Positions 1 to 5,545 of a stretch of 13,218 nt of DNA are shown one piece after another. Positions within the stretch are counted from its first letter, which is position 1; each line of letters starts with the position of its first letter. The stretch lies in NCBI GenBank assembly GCA_017997515.1, contig JAGOEY010000028.1, forward strand, positions 1 through 13,218, read 5' to 3'. The stretch comes from Burkholderiaceae bacterium (GTDB taxonomy: Bacteria; Pseudomonadota; Gammaproteobacteria; Burkholderiales; Burkholderiaceae). A program made the position numbers and the translations under genes. Under the pieces are notes generated by a model. That model ran no database searches. It worked only from the letters and a program-made list of their open reading frames with translations, and was not told the DNA's origin.

Positions 1-223
1 CCTCACGGGCGCTGTCCATCATGTCTTTGCGCATGTAGCGCATCTTGGGCGAGTCGAAGTTCTCGCGGGCTTCGTACATGCTGCGGTTCACGGCATTAAA
101 AATGCCACCCACCAGGATCGGACGCCAAATGATGGGGGCGTTCAGCTCCGCCGCCATCGGCTGGATGTTGCGAAACGCCAGGTAGGTCCAGGGGCTGGAG
201 CAGTCGAAAAAGAATTCGATCAC
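1..223 (-). CDS. 2-hydroxychromene-2-carboxylate isomerase / DsbA-family protein (5' part, cut by window edge)
   Basis: Only the first 74 codons are inside the window. The frame starts at a GTG (223-221) whose last bases overlap the TGA of the upstream GST gene (GTGA), so the two are probably translationally coupled. The N-terminus reads VIEFFFDCSSPWTYLAFRNI. This is the beta strand plus Ser-Pro motif (S10-P11) that opens the kappa-GST/HCCA-isomerase thioredoxin fold, where the Ser contacts glutathione. It is followed by WRPILVGGIFNAVNRS (about 35-50), matching the family's RP-LLGG-F block. Members isomerise 2-hydroxychromene-2-carboxylate using glutathione, or are DsbA-like thiol enzymes of unknown substrate. 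No aromatic-degradation genes are in view, so the substrate is open. The family call is firm and the exact reaction is not. Confidence 0.85.
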   Translation of the reverse strand, partial: MIEFFFDCSSPWTYLAFRNIQPMAAELNAPIIWRPILVGGIFNAVNRSMYEARENFDSPKMRYMRKDMMDSARE

Positions 224-942
224 GGTGTGCCCCCAGCTTCGGCGCTGCTGCGTACCGACTGCGCGGTCTGGCCAAACAGCATCTTGCGGGTTTCTTCACT
301 CATGGTGGCGACGCGCAGGTCCTTGGCCACATCCAGCCCGCGCCGCACGGCGGGGCGCTGCAGCAGGGCATCAAACCAGCGCTGCACATGGGGGAACTCG
401 GCCAGCGACACGTTCTGCGCCTTGTGGGTGCGCACCCACGGCAGGATGGCCATGTCGGCAATCGAGTACGCCCCCGCCACACAGTCGCCGGTGCGCGCCA
501 GCTGGCCGTCGAGCACACCGTAGAGCCGATTCACTTCCTTGCCGTAGCGCTCGATGGCGTAGGGTATTTTTTCGGTCGCATAAATCTGAAAATGACCGTT
601 CTGGCCTGCCATGGGGCCCAGCCCACCCATCTGCCACATCAGCCATTCGGTCACCTGCATCCGGCCGCGCAGGTCGGCGGGCAGAAACTGGCCGGTTTTT
701 TCGGCCAGGTACAGCAGGATGGCGCCACTTTCAAACACCGGAATGGGCGCACCACCGTCGGCCGGTGCCTGGTCCACGATGGCGGGCATGCGGTTGTTCG
801 GGCTGATGCGCAGAAAGTCGGGCGCAAATTGTTCACCCTTGCCGATGTTGACCAGGTGTGTGGTGTACGGCAGGCCACATTCCTCCAGCATGATGGAAAT
901 CTTCCAGCCGTTGGGTGTAGGCCAGTAATACAGGTCGATCAT
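220..942 (-). CDS. yfcG: Glutathione S-transferase, YfcG-like disulfide-bond oxidoreductase
   Basis: A 240-residue cytosolic GST. The N-terminal thioredoxin-like domain (about 1-87) contains PTPNG (8-12) with Thr9 and Asn11, the residues that sit at the glutathione sulfur in E. coli YfcG. It also has FLRISPNNRMPAIVD (43-57) and the glutathione-binding ESGAILLYLAEKTG block (71-84). The helical domain (about 90-210) has WQMGGLGPMAGQNGHF (103-118) and IPYAIERY, both also YfcG hallmarks. The family lacks the usual Tyr/Ser/Cys thiolate activator and works as a glutathione-dependent disulfide reductase. The last 25 or so residues are a low-complexity tail longer than in E. coli. The ATG at 942 follows an AGAGA-type ribosome site. 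It overlaps the HCCA-isomerase-like gene by 4 bases, giving a two-gene glutathione-linked unit. Close E. coli resemblance makes the family call firm. Confidence 0.9.
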   Translation of the reverse strand: MIDLYYWPTPNGWKISIMLEECGLPYTTHLVNIGKGEQFAPDFLRISPNNRMPAIVDQAPADGGAPIPVFESGAILLYLAEKTGQFLPADLRGRMQVTEWLMWQMGGLGPMAGQNGHFQIYATEKIPYAIERYGKEVNRLYGVLDGQLARTGDCVAGAYSIADMAILPWVRTHKAQNVSLAEFPHVQRWFDALLQRPAVRRGLDVAKDLRVATMSEETRKMLFGQTAQSVRSSAEAGGTP

Positions 943-958
943 GGGTGTGTCTCTTTTG

Positions 959-1005
959 CTATTAAATGTGTAGCTTCTTGCGCTCGCAGGGCGGGCGCTA
1001 GAGCC
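959..1005 (+). repeat. Dispersed intergenic hairpin repeat, copy 1
   Basis: The same element occurs at 5464-5507. Both copies read CTATT, then TAGCT-CTTGCGC, a 7-base loop and GGGCGCTAGAG. Here the stem is GCGCTC (980-985) with GGGCGC (993-998) around loop GCAGGGC, including one G-T wobble. I recall similar TAGC-GCTTGCGC-GGGCGCTAGAG sequences between many Comamonadaceae genes. It fills most of the gap between the GST gene and the M14 peptidase gene. Confidence 0.65.
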
Positions 1006-1027
1006 TTAAAACGTTCATAAAAATGGC

Positions 1028-2923
1028 TTAATTCACGGGTTCCAGCCGCACGGTGGGCTCGGCCATGATGCGGGCCATACCCTTCAGGTCGTCGAGCAGG
1101 TGGTTGGCATAAAAGCTGTTCTGCGTGTCGGGCTCCAGTGCGGCCAGCGCCAGGTTGGCCAGGGGCTGGTTCAGCGCCACGTAGTAGCTGCCAGCGGGCA
1201 CATCCACCAGGCTGCGCACCAACGCCACGTCCACCTTGTCGATCTCGGCGCTGCCCGCCACGGTGCCACGCACGTCCTTGCGTATGCCTTCGGTGCGGCC
1301 GGTTTCGCGGTAAGTCTCGCCCAGCACCGAGCCCGATTCGGCCACCCGCTGCACCGACACACCCAGCTTGCGCAGCCGATCCACCGCTTCCGTGGCCGTG
1401 GGGGCCAGCCAGTAGCCGCAGGGGCGGGCGCGTGACTTCAATGTCTGCAAGGTCAGCGATGAATTCCAGTCCACATTCACCGTGCGGTCGGCCCCTGTCA
1501 CGGGGTCCAGCATCTTCAAATCAAACCGGCCCGGCGTGGGGCCGGCTTCCACTACCGCCTGGCCGGTGCAGGCCTGTGCGCTGACTTCGCGGTTCACGTA
1601 AGACAGCAGTTTGTTCAGGTCGGCTGCGCGGTCAGCCGTGACCTTCAGCACGCTGTTGAGCGCCGTGACCTGGGTGTGCACCCGCCGCTGGATGTGCAGG
1701 CGGTCCAGGCCCACCCCGCGCGTCTCGACCAGGATACTCACCGTGTTGCGCAGCCCGTTCACATTACGCCCGGTGTCAGGCTGGGTGCCGCCCATCGACA
1801 CCCGCAGGTCCTTCGGGTCGGTGGACGTGGTGTAGTACCACTCGCTGCTCAGCTGCTGGCCGCCCAGCGCCGCCACCAGGGGGCGGCGAAACCATTCTTC
1901 CGACGCCTTGGTGATGAACTCGGGTGTGTTGGCCGTGGTGGTGTACTGCAGCAGTGCGTCAAACCGCTGGATGGCGTTGAACTTCTCCAGGAACCGGCCA
2001 ACGGCGGTGTATTCATGTGCGTCCACCACCACCGCAGGGCGGTAGTCACGGGCCAGCCTGGCCAGCGCCTGCGCTTCGGGTGTGCCCAGCAGCAGGTGGT
2101 CGCGGTTCATGTCGACCCCGCTGGTGGTGACACGTTGGTTGGCCGCGCTGCCGTCCGGGTTGGCGCGCGGCACGATCACCACGTTGATGCGGTCCAGCAG
2201 CGGCTCCAGCAGGCCCGTGCCCAGCTCACGCGCCACCACCAGCAAGGCCTCGGCCCCGGCGGGCTCGTCGCCATGCTGCTGGCCGACGAGCAGCACGGTG
2301 GGGCGTTCGGACGCTTGCAGCGATGTGCTGTCGGTGCCCGTGGCACGGGTCAGCACCAGCGCCTCCAGCGGCGTGCCTTGCTGCGACTGGCCCAGCGACA
2401 CAATTGCCGCCTTGGTGCCACTGGTGCTGGGGCTGTTGGCCACCGCGTGGATCCATTGGCTGACCTCCTGGTTGCTGGAGAACGTGCTGCGGTTGGCCTG
2501 CAGGCCCGGTGTGCTGTAGGTGACAGCGGGTGCAGGGAAGCGGGCGGCCACGGCCTCGTTGTAAGGAGGCGGTGCAGCGGGCGCAGTGACGGCAGGCTCA
2601 GCGGCAGGAGGTGGAGGCACCCCCAGCGCCGGACGTGCGGGCACCGGTGTCACCACGGCGCCCGGCGCACCCACCGCAGGCTGGGCAGACACAGGGGCCG
2701 GGCGTGTGGCCACCGGGGCGGTTTTGTCGGGCCACGGTGGCAGGGGCACGGACGAACCACAGGCCACCAGCAAAGCGAGTGGTGTTAATGCCAGCAGCAA
2801 ACGCAACTGCCGTGGTGCTGTGGAGCTGCTTTCAGAGGCGCTGTCTGTTGCGCACAAATGTGTGGTGGCCGAAGCGCGGGCAATGCATTGGGGCATGGCG
2901 GTGTCCATTTTTGTCGGTGTCAT
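1028..2923 (-). CDS. M14-family zinc carboxypeptidase, putative lipoprotein
   Basis: A 631-residue protein. Residues 41-55 (RLLLALTPLALLVAC) are a lipoprotein signal h-region ending in a lipobox (LVAC, Cys55), so it is probably anchored on the periplasmic side of a membrane. The 40-residue n-region is unusually long. Residues 57-120 are a Pro/Ala-rich linker. The catalytic domain (about 125-420) holds the M14 elements: HGDE (His217, Glu220; two zinc ligands), RANPDG (254-259), NR (273-274; substrate carboxylate site), DAHEY (His303; third zinc ligand) and ILVETRG (Glu400; catalytic base). A C-terminal domain of about 210 residues has no motif I recognise. The family removes C-terminal residues from peptides; the substrate here is unknown and could be peptidoglycan peptides. 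The ATG at 2923 has AAGGAA just upstream, which supports it despite the long n-region. Confidence 0.88.
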   Translation of the reverse strand: MTPTKMDTAMPQCIARASATTHLCATDSASESSSTAPRQLRLLLALTPLALLVACGSSVPLPPWPDKTAPVATRPAPVSAQPAVGAPGAVVTPVPARPALGVPPPPAAEPAVTAPAAPPPYNEAVAARFPAPAVTYSTPGLQANRSTFSSNQEVSQWIHAVANSPSTSGTKAAIVSLGQSQQGTPLEALVLTRATGTDSTSLQASERPTVLLVGQQHGDEPAGAEALLVVARELGTGLLEPLLDRINVVIVPRANPDGSAANQRVTTSGVDMNRDHLLLGTPEAQALARLARDYRPAVVVDAHEYTAVGRFLEKFNAIQRFDALLQYTTTANTPEFITKASEEWFRRPLVAALGGQQLSSEWYYTTSTDPKDLRVSMGGTQPDTGRNVNGLRNTVSILVETRGVGLDRLHIQRRVHTQVTALNSVLKVTADRAADLNKLLSYVNREVSAQACTGQAVVEAGPTPGRFDLKMLDPVTGADRTVNVDWNSSLTLQTLKSRARPCGYWLAPTATEAVDRLRKLGVSVQRVAESGSVLGETYRETGRTEGIRKDVRGTVAGSAEIDKVDVALVRSLVDVPAGSYYVALNQPLANLALAALEPDTQNSFYANHLLDDLKGMARIMAEPTVRLEPVN

Positions 2924-2971
2924 GGCGTTCCTTGGGGCGCGTGGGACCTGTACCCTGCATGGCGCGAAGCG

Positions 2972-2997
2972 CCGCCGGGCGGAGTGCAGCCCGGCGG
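2972..2997. other. Strong GC hairpin in the leader of the M14 gene
   Basis: CCGCCGGGC (2972-2980) pairs perfectly with GCCCGGCGG (2989-2997) around an 8-base loop. It lies about 50 bases upstream of the M14 peptidase start and has no T run, so it is not a standard terminator. It could be a leader hairpin affecting expression, or a side effect of high GC. Confidence 0.4.
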
Positions 2998-3007
2998 GCC
3001 GGGGCAG

Positions 3008-3046
3008 CGTGTGATGTTACTAGGGATGCTCTGCGCACATCACGCG
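3008..3046. promoter_or_regulatory. Inverted repeat between M14 gene and dusA relic
   Basis: CGTGTGATG (3008-3016) and CATCACGCG (3038-3046) are inverted over 9 positions with one G-T wobble, separated by 21 bases. It sits between the divergent M14 gene and the relic dusA promoter, where an operator would be expected. No regulator is identified, and arms of this length can arise by chance. Confidence 0.25.
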
Positions 3047-3080
3047 GAACGTGAGCGCTGCGGGTCGGAATGGGCTGCAC

Positions 3081-3091
3081 GGGATAATCCC
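3081..3091 (+). promoter_or_regulatory. Probable ancestral dusA -10 box
   Basis: GGGATAATCCC is a perfect odd palindrome containing GATAAT (3083-3088), one base off the sigma-70 -10 consensus. It lies only 4 bases before the ATG of the dusA-like relic, so transcripts would be leaderless or start inside the frame. I found no convincing -35 box. Confidence 0.3.
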
Positions 3092-3092
3092 C

Positions 3093-3158
3093 ATGAGCCT
3101 GCCGAAGACGACCCCCTGGACCTTGTCCGTTGCCCCGAGATGGGGATGTCGCGATTAA
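3093..3158 (+). pseudogene. dusA: Relic of a dusA 5' end
   Basis: A 21-codon frame reads MSLPKTTPWTLSVAP and then RWGCRD-stop. DusA proteins of this group begin with a short leader and then PW-LSVAPMMDWTDRHCR, and the intact dusA at 4481 encodes PWRLSVAPMMDW. Seven of eight residues (PW-LSVAP) match, but only about 15 of 24 bases do, so this is protein-level homology and not an exact short duplication. After the CCG codon the frame appears to have lost a base (AGATGG against ATGATGG). Further on, ACCGAC and CAT-CGG (about 3157-3178) resemble the ACC GAC CGC CAT TGC CGG of real dusA, suggesting a decayed fragment of 80-90 bases. The alternative is a real short leader peptide or a chance match. 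The adjoining -10-like box fits an original gene start. Confidence 0.55.
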
Positions 3159-3516
3159 CCGACGTTCATGCGGGTTTCAAGGGGGGGCGTGTGCAATTGG
3201 GCTGCATCTGTTTTTCGCATTAGATGTTTTGGTGTGACAACAGTGGGTTTTTGCCACCGATTGCAAATGTGATTGCACACGCTTTTCGCCCCCCGGCCTT
3301 GTACATCAACACCAGTTCACGGACACCAGGGGCAAGTTGTGTAGGGGCGCCATGGTGGGTGCGGTCGGTTGAACTGAAGCAGGGCGCTTGGCACTCAGAA
3401 TCCGGTAGACGTAAAAAACCTCCGTGAGGCGGTTGGCCATGGCCGGGCTGCGCATGGTGGCGCCACAATCTCACTGGAGCGGGAGCAGTTGCCTCAAAAC
3501 AGATACAAAAATGTGT
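3159..3516. other. Gene-free stretch upstream of the PEP-CTERM gene
   Basis: I see no convincing gene here. The longest open frames on both strands (3224-3427 plus, 3220-3474 minus) lack ribosome sites, recognisable motifs and plausible composition. The segment contains a G run (about 3180-3187), a GATTGCA pair (near 3259 and 3271) and one of the two terminator-like repeats (3413-3436). It is probably the left arm of the segment inserted at dusA, possibly a degraded remnant of a larger element. Confidence 0.4.
3413..3436 (-). repeat. Terminator-like repeat, left copy
   Basis: Matches the sequence at 4235-4258 in 23 of 24 bases. Read on the minus strand it forms AACCGCC-TCAC-GGAGGTT followed by Ts. 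The single difference (T at 3421 here, G at 4243 there) disrupts one pair of the stem. The two copies bracket the PEP-CTERM gene in direct orientation, about 820 bases apart. Confidence 0.6.
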
Positions 3517-3549
3517 CGATTTTTTTTACACACCACATACAAAAAATCG
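3517..3549. promoter_or_regulatory. Inverted repeat, candidate enhancer site for the sigma-54 promoter
   Basis: CGATTTTTT (3517-3525) and AAAAAATCG (3541-3549) are a perfect 9-base inverted pair with a 15-base spacer. A second smaller pair, TGTGT (3512-3516) and ACACA (3528-3532), overlaps it, and ATACAAAAA occurs directly at 3503 and 3537. The site is about 50-80 bases upstream of the predicted sigma-54 transcription start, where an enhancer-binding activator such as PrsR could act. The binding protein is inferred only. Confidence 0.4.
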
Positions 3550-3571
3550 CTAAGTGCTTGATTTCATTGGG

Positions 3572-3587
3572 CGGCATGAAAAGTGCT
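3572..3587 (+). promoter_or_regulatory. Candidate sigma-54 promoter of the PEP-CTERM gene
   Basis: CGGCATGAAAAGTGCT matches 9 of the 12 defined positions of the sigma-54 consensus TGGCACG-N4-TTGCW, with the essential GG and GC correctly spaced 10 bases apart. The predicted start near 3599 gives a leader of about 27 bases to the ATG at 3626. PEP-CTERM genes in other betaproteobacteria (Zoogloea) are known to depend on RpoN with PrsK/PrsR, which makes the match more credible. Confidence 0.6.
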
Positions 3588-3625
3588 TTGTTTCATTTTA
3601 TTAACAATTTGAAGGAAGCAGTCAC

Positions 3626-4165
3626 ATGTTCTCAAGTTTTCACAAGCTGGTGCGCGCTTCATTGATCTGCACCGCTTTCGTTGCCAGTGCTTCGCAAGCC
3701 GGGCCCGTCTTGGGCGACTCCGTTTCTTGCGGAGTAAGCGGTGGCGGTACTTTTAGCTGCTCGTCAGCGGCTGCAACAGTAGGAAATGGTGTTGAGTTTC
3801 AAGTCGGGAACCTCCCTGGCGCAGCCTATTTCAATATTGATTTTTCGGATGGTCTGCTCACAGCGTTCGGCCTTAACAACGGCTCCCTCTCGGCGACGAT
3901 TCTTCACTTTTCTGACTTGACGACGCCGTTTAGCTCTGCAAGTTTTGTGGGGCAGACCGGGTTCACTGGCCTGGATGTGGGTGACTTCACTTTTTCTGCT
4001 GGTGAGTTGATGATCGATCTGCGTGGTACCTCCTTCTCGCAGGGTTCGCAGTTCTCTGTGGCGTTTGCGCCCACGCCATCCGCCGTGCCCGAACCCGGTA
4101 CCATCGCTCTGCTGGGCCTTGGTTTGATCGGTATCGTGGCCGCTCGTAAGCGCAAACAAGCCTGA
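3626..4165 (+). CDS. PEP-CTERM sorting-domain exported protein
   Basis: A 179-residue secreted protein. Residues 1-25 form a Sec signal peptide (KLVR, then a hydrophobic core, then ASQA before Gly26). The middle part (about 26-150) is rich in Gly, Ser, Thr and Phe, beta-type, with two Cys (35 and 45) and no recognised enzyme motif. The C-terminus is a textbook PEP-CTERM signal: VPEPGT (154-159), a hydrophobic segment (160-172) and a basic tail RKRKQ (174-178). Such proteins are exported, cut and released or attached by exosortase (XrtA/EpsH), usually together with exopolysaccharide and floc or biofilm formation. No exosortase or polysaccharide genes are nearby, so it is a solitary substrate. 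GAAGGA lies 9 bases before the ATG. By eye the gene is AT-richer than its neighbours, which fits acquisition. The precise role is unknown. Confidence 0.9.
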   Translation: MFSSFHKLVRASLICTAFVASASQAGPVLGDSVSCGVSGGGTFSCSSAAATVGNGVEFQVGNLPGAAYFNIDFSDGLLTAFGLNNGSLSATILHFSDLTTPFSSASFVGQTGFTGLDVGDFTFSAGELMIDLRGTSFSQGSQFSVAFAPTPSAVPEPGTIALLGLGLIGIVAARKRKQA

Positions 4166-4185
4166 ACAGCGCCGCTCCAGACATG

Positions 4186-4209
4186 ACCCGCTTCGGCGGG
4201 TTTTTTCTT
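4186..4209 (+). terminator. Rho-independent terminator of the PEP-CTERM gene
   Basis: ACCCGC-TTCG-GCGGGT is a six-pair stem with a stable TTCG tetraloop, followed by TTTTTCTTTT. It begins about 20 bases after the TGA of the PEP-CTERM gene, so that gene is transcribed alone and readthrough into dusA should be small. Confidence 0.88.
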
Positions 4210-4234
4210 TTGTGGGCGTGCCAGTTCGAAAACG

Positions 4235-4258
4235 AAAAAACCGCCGTGAGGCGGTTGG
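4235..4258 (-). terminator. Minus-strand terminator-like hairpin (right copy of the repeat)
   Basis: Read leftward it is a perfect AACCGCC-TCAC-GGCGGTT stem-loop followed by Ts, a good rho-independent terminator for minus-strand transcripts. No minus-strand gene ends here, so its role could be to block antisense transcription coming from the dusA side. The near-identical left copy at 3413-3436 suggests a duplicated element. Confidence 0.6.
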
Positions 4259-4400
4259 TGGGGGCTGCTCCTGCATCATCTGCGGGCTGGAGATCAAGCT
4301 GCGGACTTGAAAAAGCCCACCGCTAACTGAGAAAATAAGGCCATACGTGTTCAGTCGTATGCATTGTTTAATGCCCCGATTGTTCACTTTGTAGCCCCGG

Positions 4401-4424
4401 CGTGTGCACTTTATTTTGCACACG
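4401..4424. other. Hairpin in the segment just upstream of dusA
   Basis: CGTGTGCA (4401-4408) and TGCACACG (4417-4424) form a perfect 8-pair stem with an 8-base AT loop, followed by AT-rich sequence with a run of six or more Ts about 12 bases later. A smaller inverted pair, CATACG/CGTATG, lies at 4342-4361. Both sit in the stretch replacing the natural dusA leader. They could be a weak terminator, an element end or a recombination site. Confidence 0.35.
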
Positions 4425-4447
4425 TCTTAAAACATGGTTTTTTGGTT

Positions 4448-5449
4448 TTGGAAAATATCGTTATAAATCAACAATGTAGACCATGGCGTTTAAGCGTTGC
4501 GCCCATGATGGACTGGACCGACCGCCATTGCCGGTATTTCCACCGGCTGCTGTCGCGCCACACCTTGCTGTACACCGAAATGGTCACCACCGGTGCGCTG
4601 GTGCATGGGGATGTGCCGCGGCACCTGGACTTCCATGCCGAAGAACACCCTGTGGCCCTGCAACTGGGCGGCAGCGACCCGGCCGACCTGGCGCACAGCG
4701 CGAAGCTGGGTCAGCAATGGGGGTATGACGAGATCAACCTGAACTGTGGTTGCCCGAGCGAGCGGGTGCAGCGCGGCGCGTTTGGGGCCTGCCTGATGGC
4801 CGAGCCGCAGCTGGTGGCCGACTGTGTGAAAGCGATGGTCGATGTGGTGGATGTGCCGGTCACGGTGAAACACCGCATTGGTATCGACAAGACCGAGAGT
4901 TACGAATTTGTGCGCGACTTTGTGGGCACGGTGAGTGAGGCCGGGTGTGAGGTGTTTATCGTGCACGCGCGTAACGCCTGGCTCAAGGGCCTGAGCCCGA
5001 AGGAAAACCGTGAGATCCCACCGCTGCGTTACGGGCTGGTGCACCAGCTCAAGCACGACTTCCCGCACCTGACGATTGCGGTGAACGGCGGCATCACCAC
5101 CGACACGCAGATTGCCGACCAGTTGCAACTGGTGGACGGTGTGATGGTGGGCCGCGAGGCGTACCACAACCCGTGGGTCATGGCCTCATGGGACGAAACC
5201 TTCTTTGGTGCCGCGCCCAACGGTTTGACGCGCGAAGCTGTCGAAGCCCAGATGTGTGACTACATGGTGCGCCAGGCTGCGGCCTGGGGCACCTCCTGGA
5301 GCAGTGTGGCCCGCCACATGCTGGGCCTGCGCAACGGCCTGCCCGGTGCGCGCAAATGGCGCCAGGTGTGGAGCGACCACCGGCTCAAGGCGCTGAATCC
5401 CCACGAGGTGATGGCGCTGGCGCATGGGGCGGTGCAGGCGGCGGCCTGA
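4448..5449 (+). CDS. dusA: tRNA-dihydrouridine(20/20a) synthase DusA, 5' end altered
   Basis: A flavoprotein that reduces uridine 20/20a of tRNA to dihydrouridine with NADPH. From codon 4481 on it is a complete DusA: PWRLSVAPMMDWTDRHCRYF, LYTEMVTTGALVHGD, VALQLGGSDP, EINLNCGCPS (active-site Cys pair), FGACLM, VKHRIGID, HARNAWLKGLSPKENREIPPL, NGGI and DGVMVGREAYHNP. The start is a problem. The frame is open from 4331, but there is no in-frame ATG before the MM of the SVAPMM core (4505), which is too late to keep the FMN-binding strand. Available starts are TTG at 4364, 4442 and 4448, none with a ribosome site. I give 4448 because it yields 333 residues, close to the usual length. The natural start appears to have been left behind at 3093. 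The gene may be rescued by a TTG start, poorly expressed, or newly disabled; the body shows no damage. Confidence 0.88.
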   Translation: MENIVINQQCRPWRLSVAPMMDWTDRHCRYFHRLLSRHTLLYTEMVTTGALVHGDVPRHLDFHAEEHPVALQLGGSDPADLAHSAKLGQQWGYDEINLNCGCPSERVQRGAFGACLMAEPQLVADCVKAMVDVVDVPVTVKHRIGIDKTESYEFVRDFVGTVSEAGCEVFIVHARNAWLKGLSPKENREIPPLRYGLVHQLKHDFPHLTIAVNGGITTDTQIADQLQLVDGVMVGREAYHNPWVMASWDETFFGAAPNGLTREAVEAQMCDYMVRQAAAWGTSWSSVARHMLGLRNGLPGARKWRQVWSDHRLKALNPHEVMALAHGAVQAAA

Positions 5450-5463
5450 CCCTCAAAAAAATA

Positions 5464-5507
5464 CTATTTTGATAGCTGCTTGCGCCCAATGGACGGGCGC
5501 TAGAGGC
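5464..5507 (+). repeat. Dispersed intergenic hairpin repeat, copy 2
   Basis: Second copy of the element at 959-1005, in the same orientation. The stem is GCGCCC (5482-5487) with GGGCGC (5495-5500) around a 7-base loop, AATGGAC. The loop sequence differs between the copies while stem and loop length are kept. It lies between the convergent dusA and acyl-CoA synthetase genes. Confidence 0.65.
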
Positions 5508-5545
5508 ATGTTTCATGCGTATTTAACCGCCTCTGCGGGCCCCAG

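Noticed and set aside
3259..3283. CRP-like site (TGTGATTGCACACG)
   Set aside because: Only one half-site (TGTGA) fits; the second half TCACA is missing at the required spacing.
3224..3474. Short open frames on both strands in the gap upstream of the PEP-CTERM gene
   Set aside because: They have no ribosome sites, no recognisable motifs, and overlap the terminator-like repeat.
3114..4504. Exact target-site duplication from a transposon insertion in dusA
   Set aside because: The two PW-LSVAP coding stretches differ at about 9 of 24 bases, mostly at silent positions, and no transposase or clear terminal inverted repeats are present.
4483..4728. 81-codon frame starting at the ATG inside CCATGG at the dusA start
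   Set aside because: It is in a different frame from the conserved DusA sequence and is a shadow of it.
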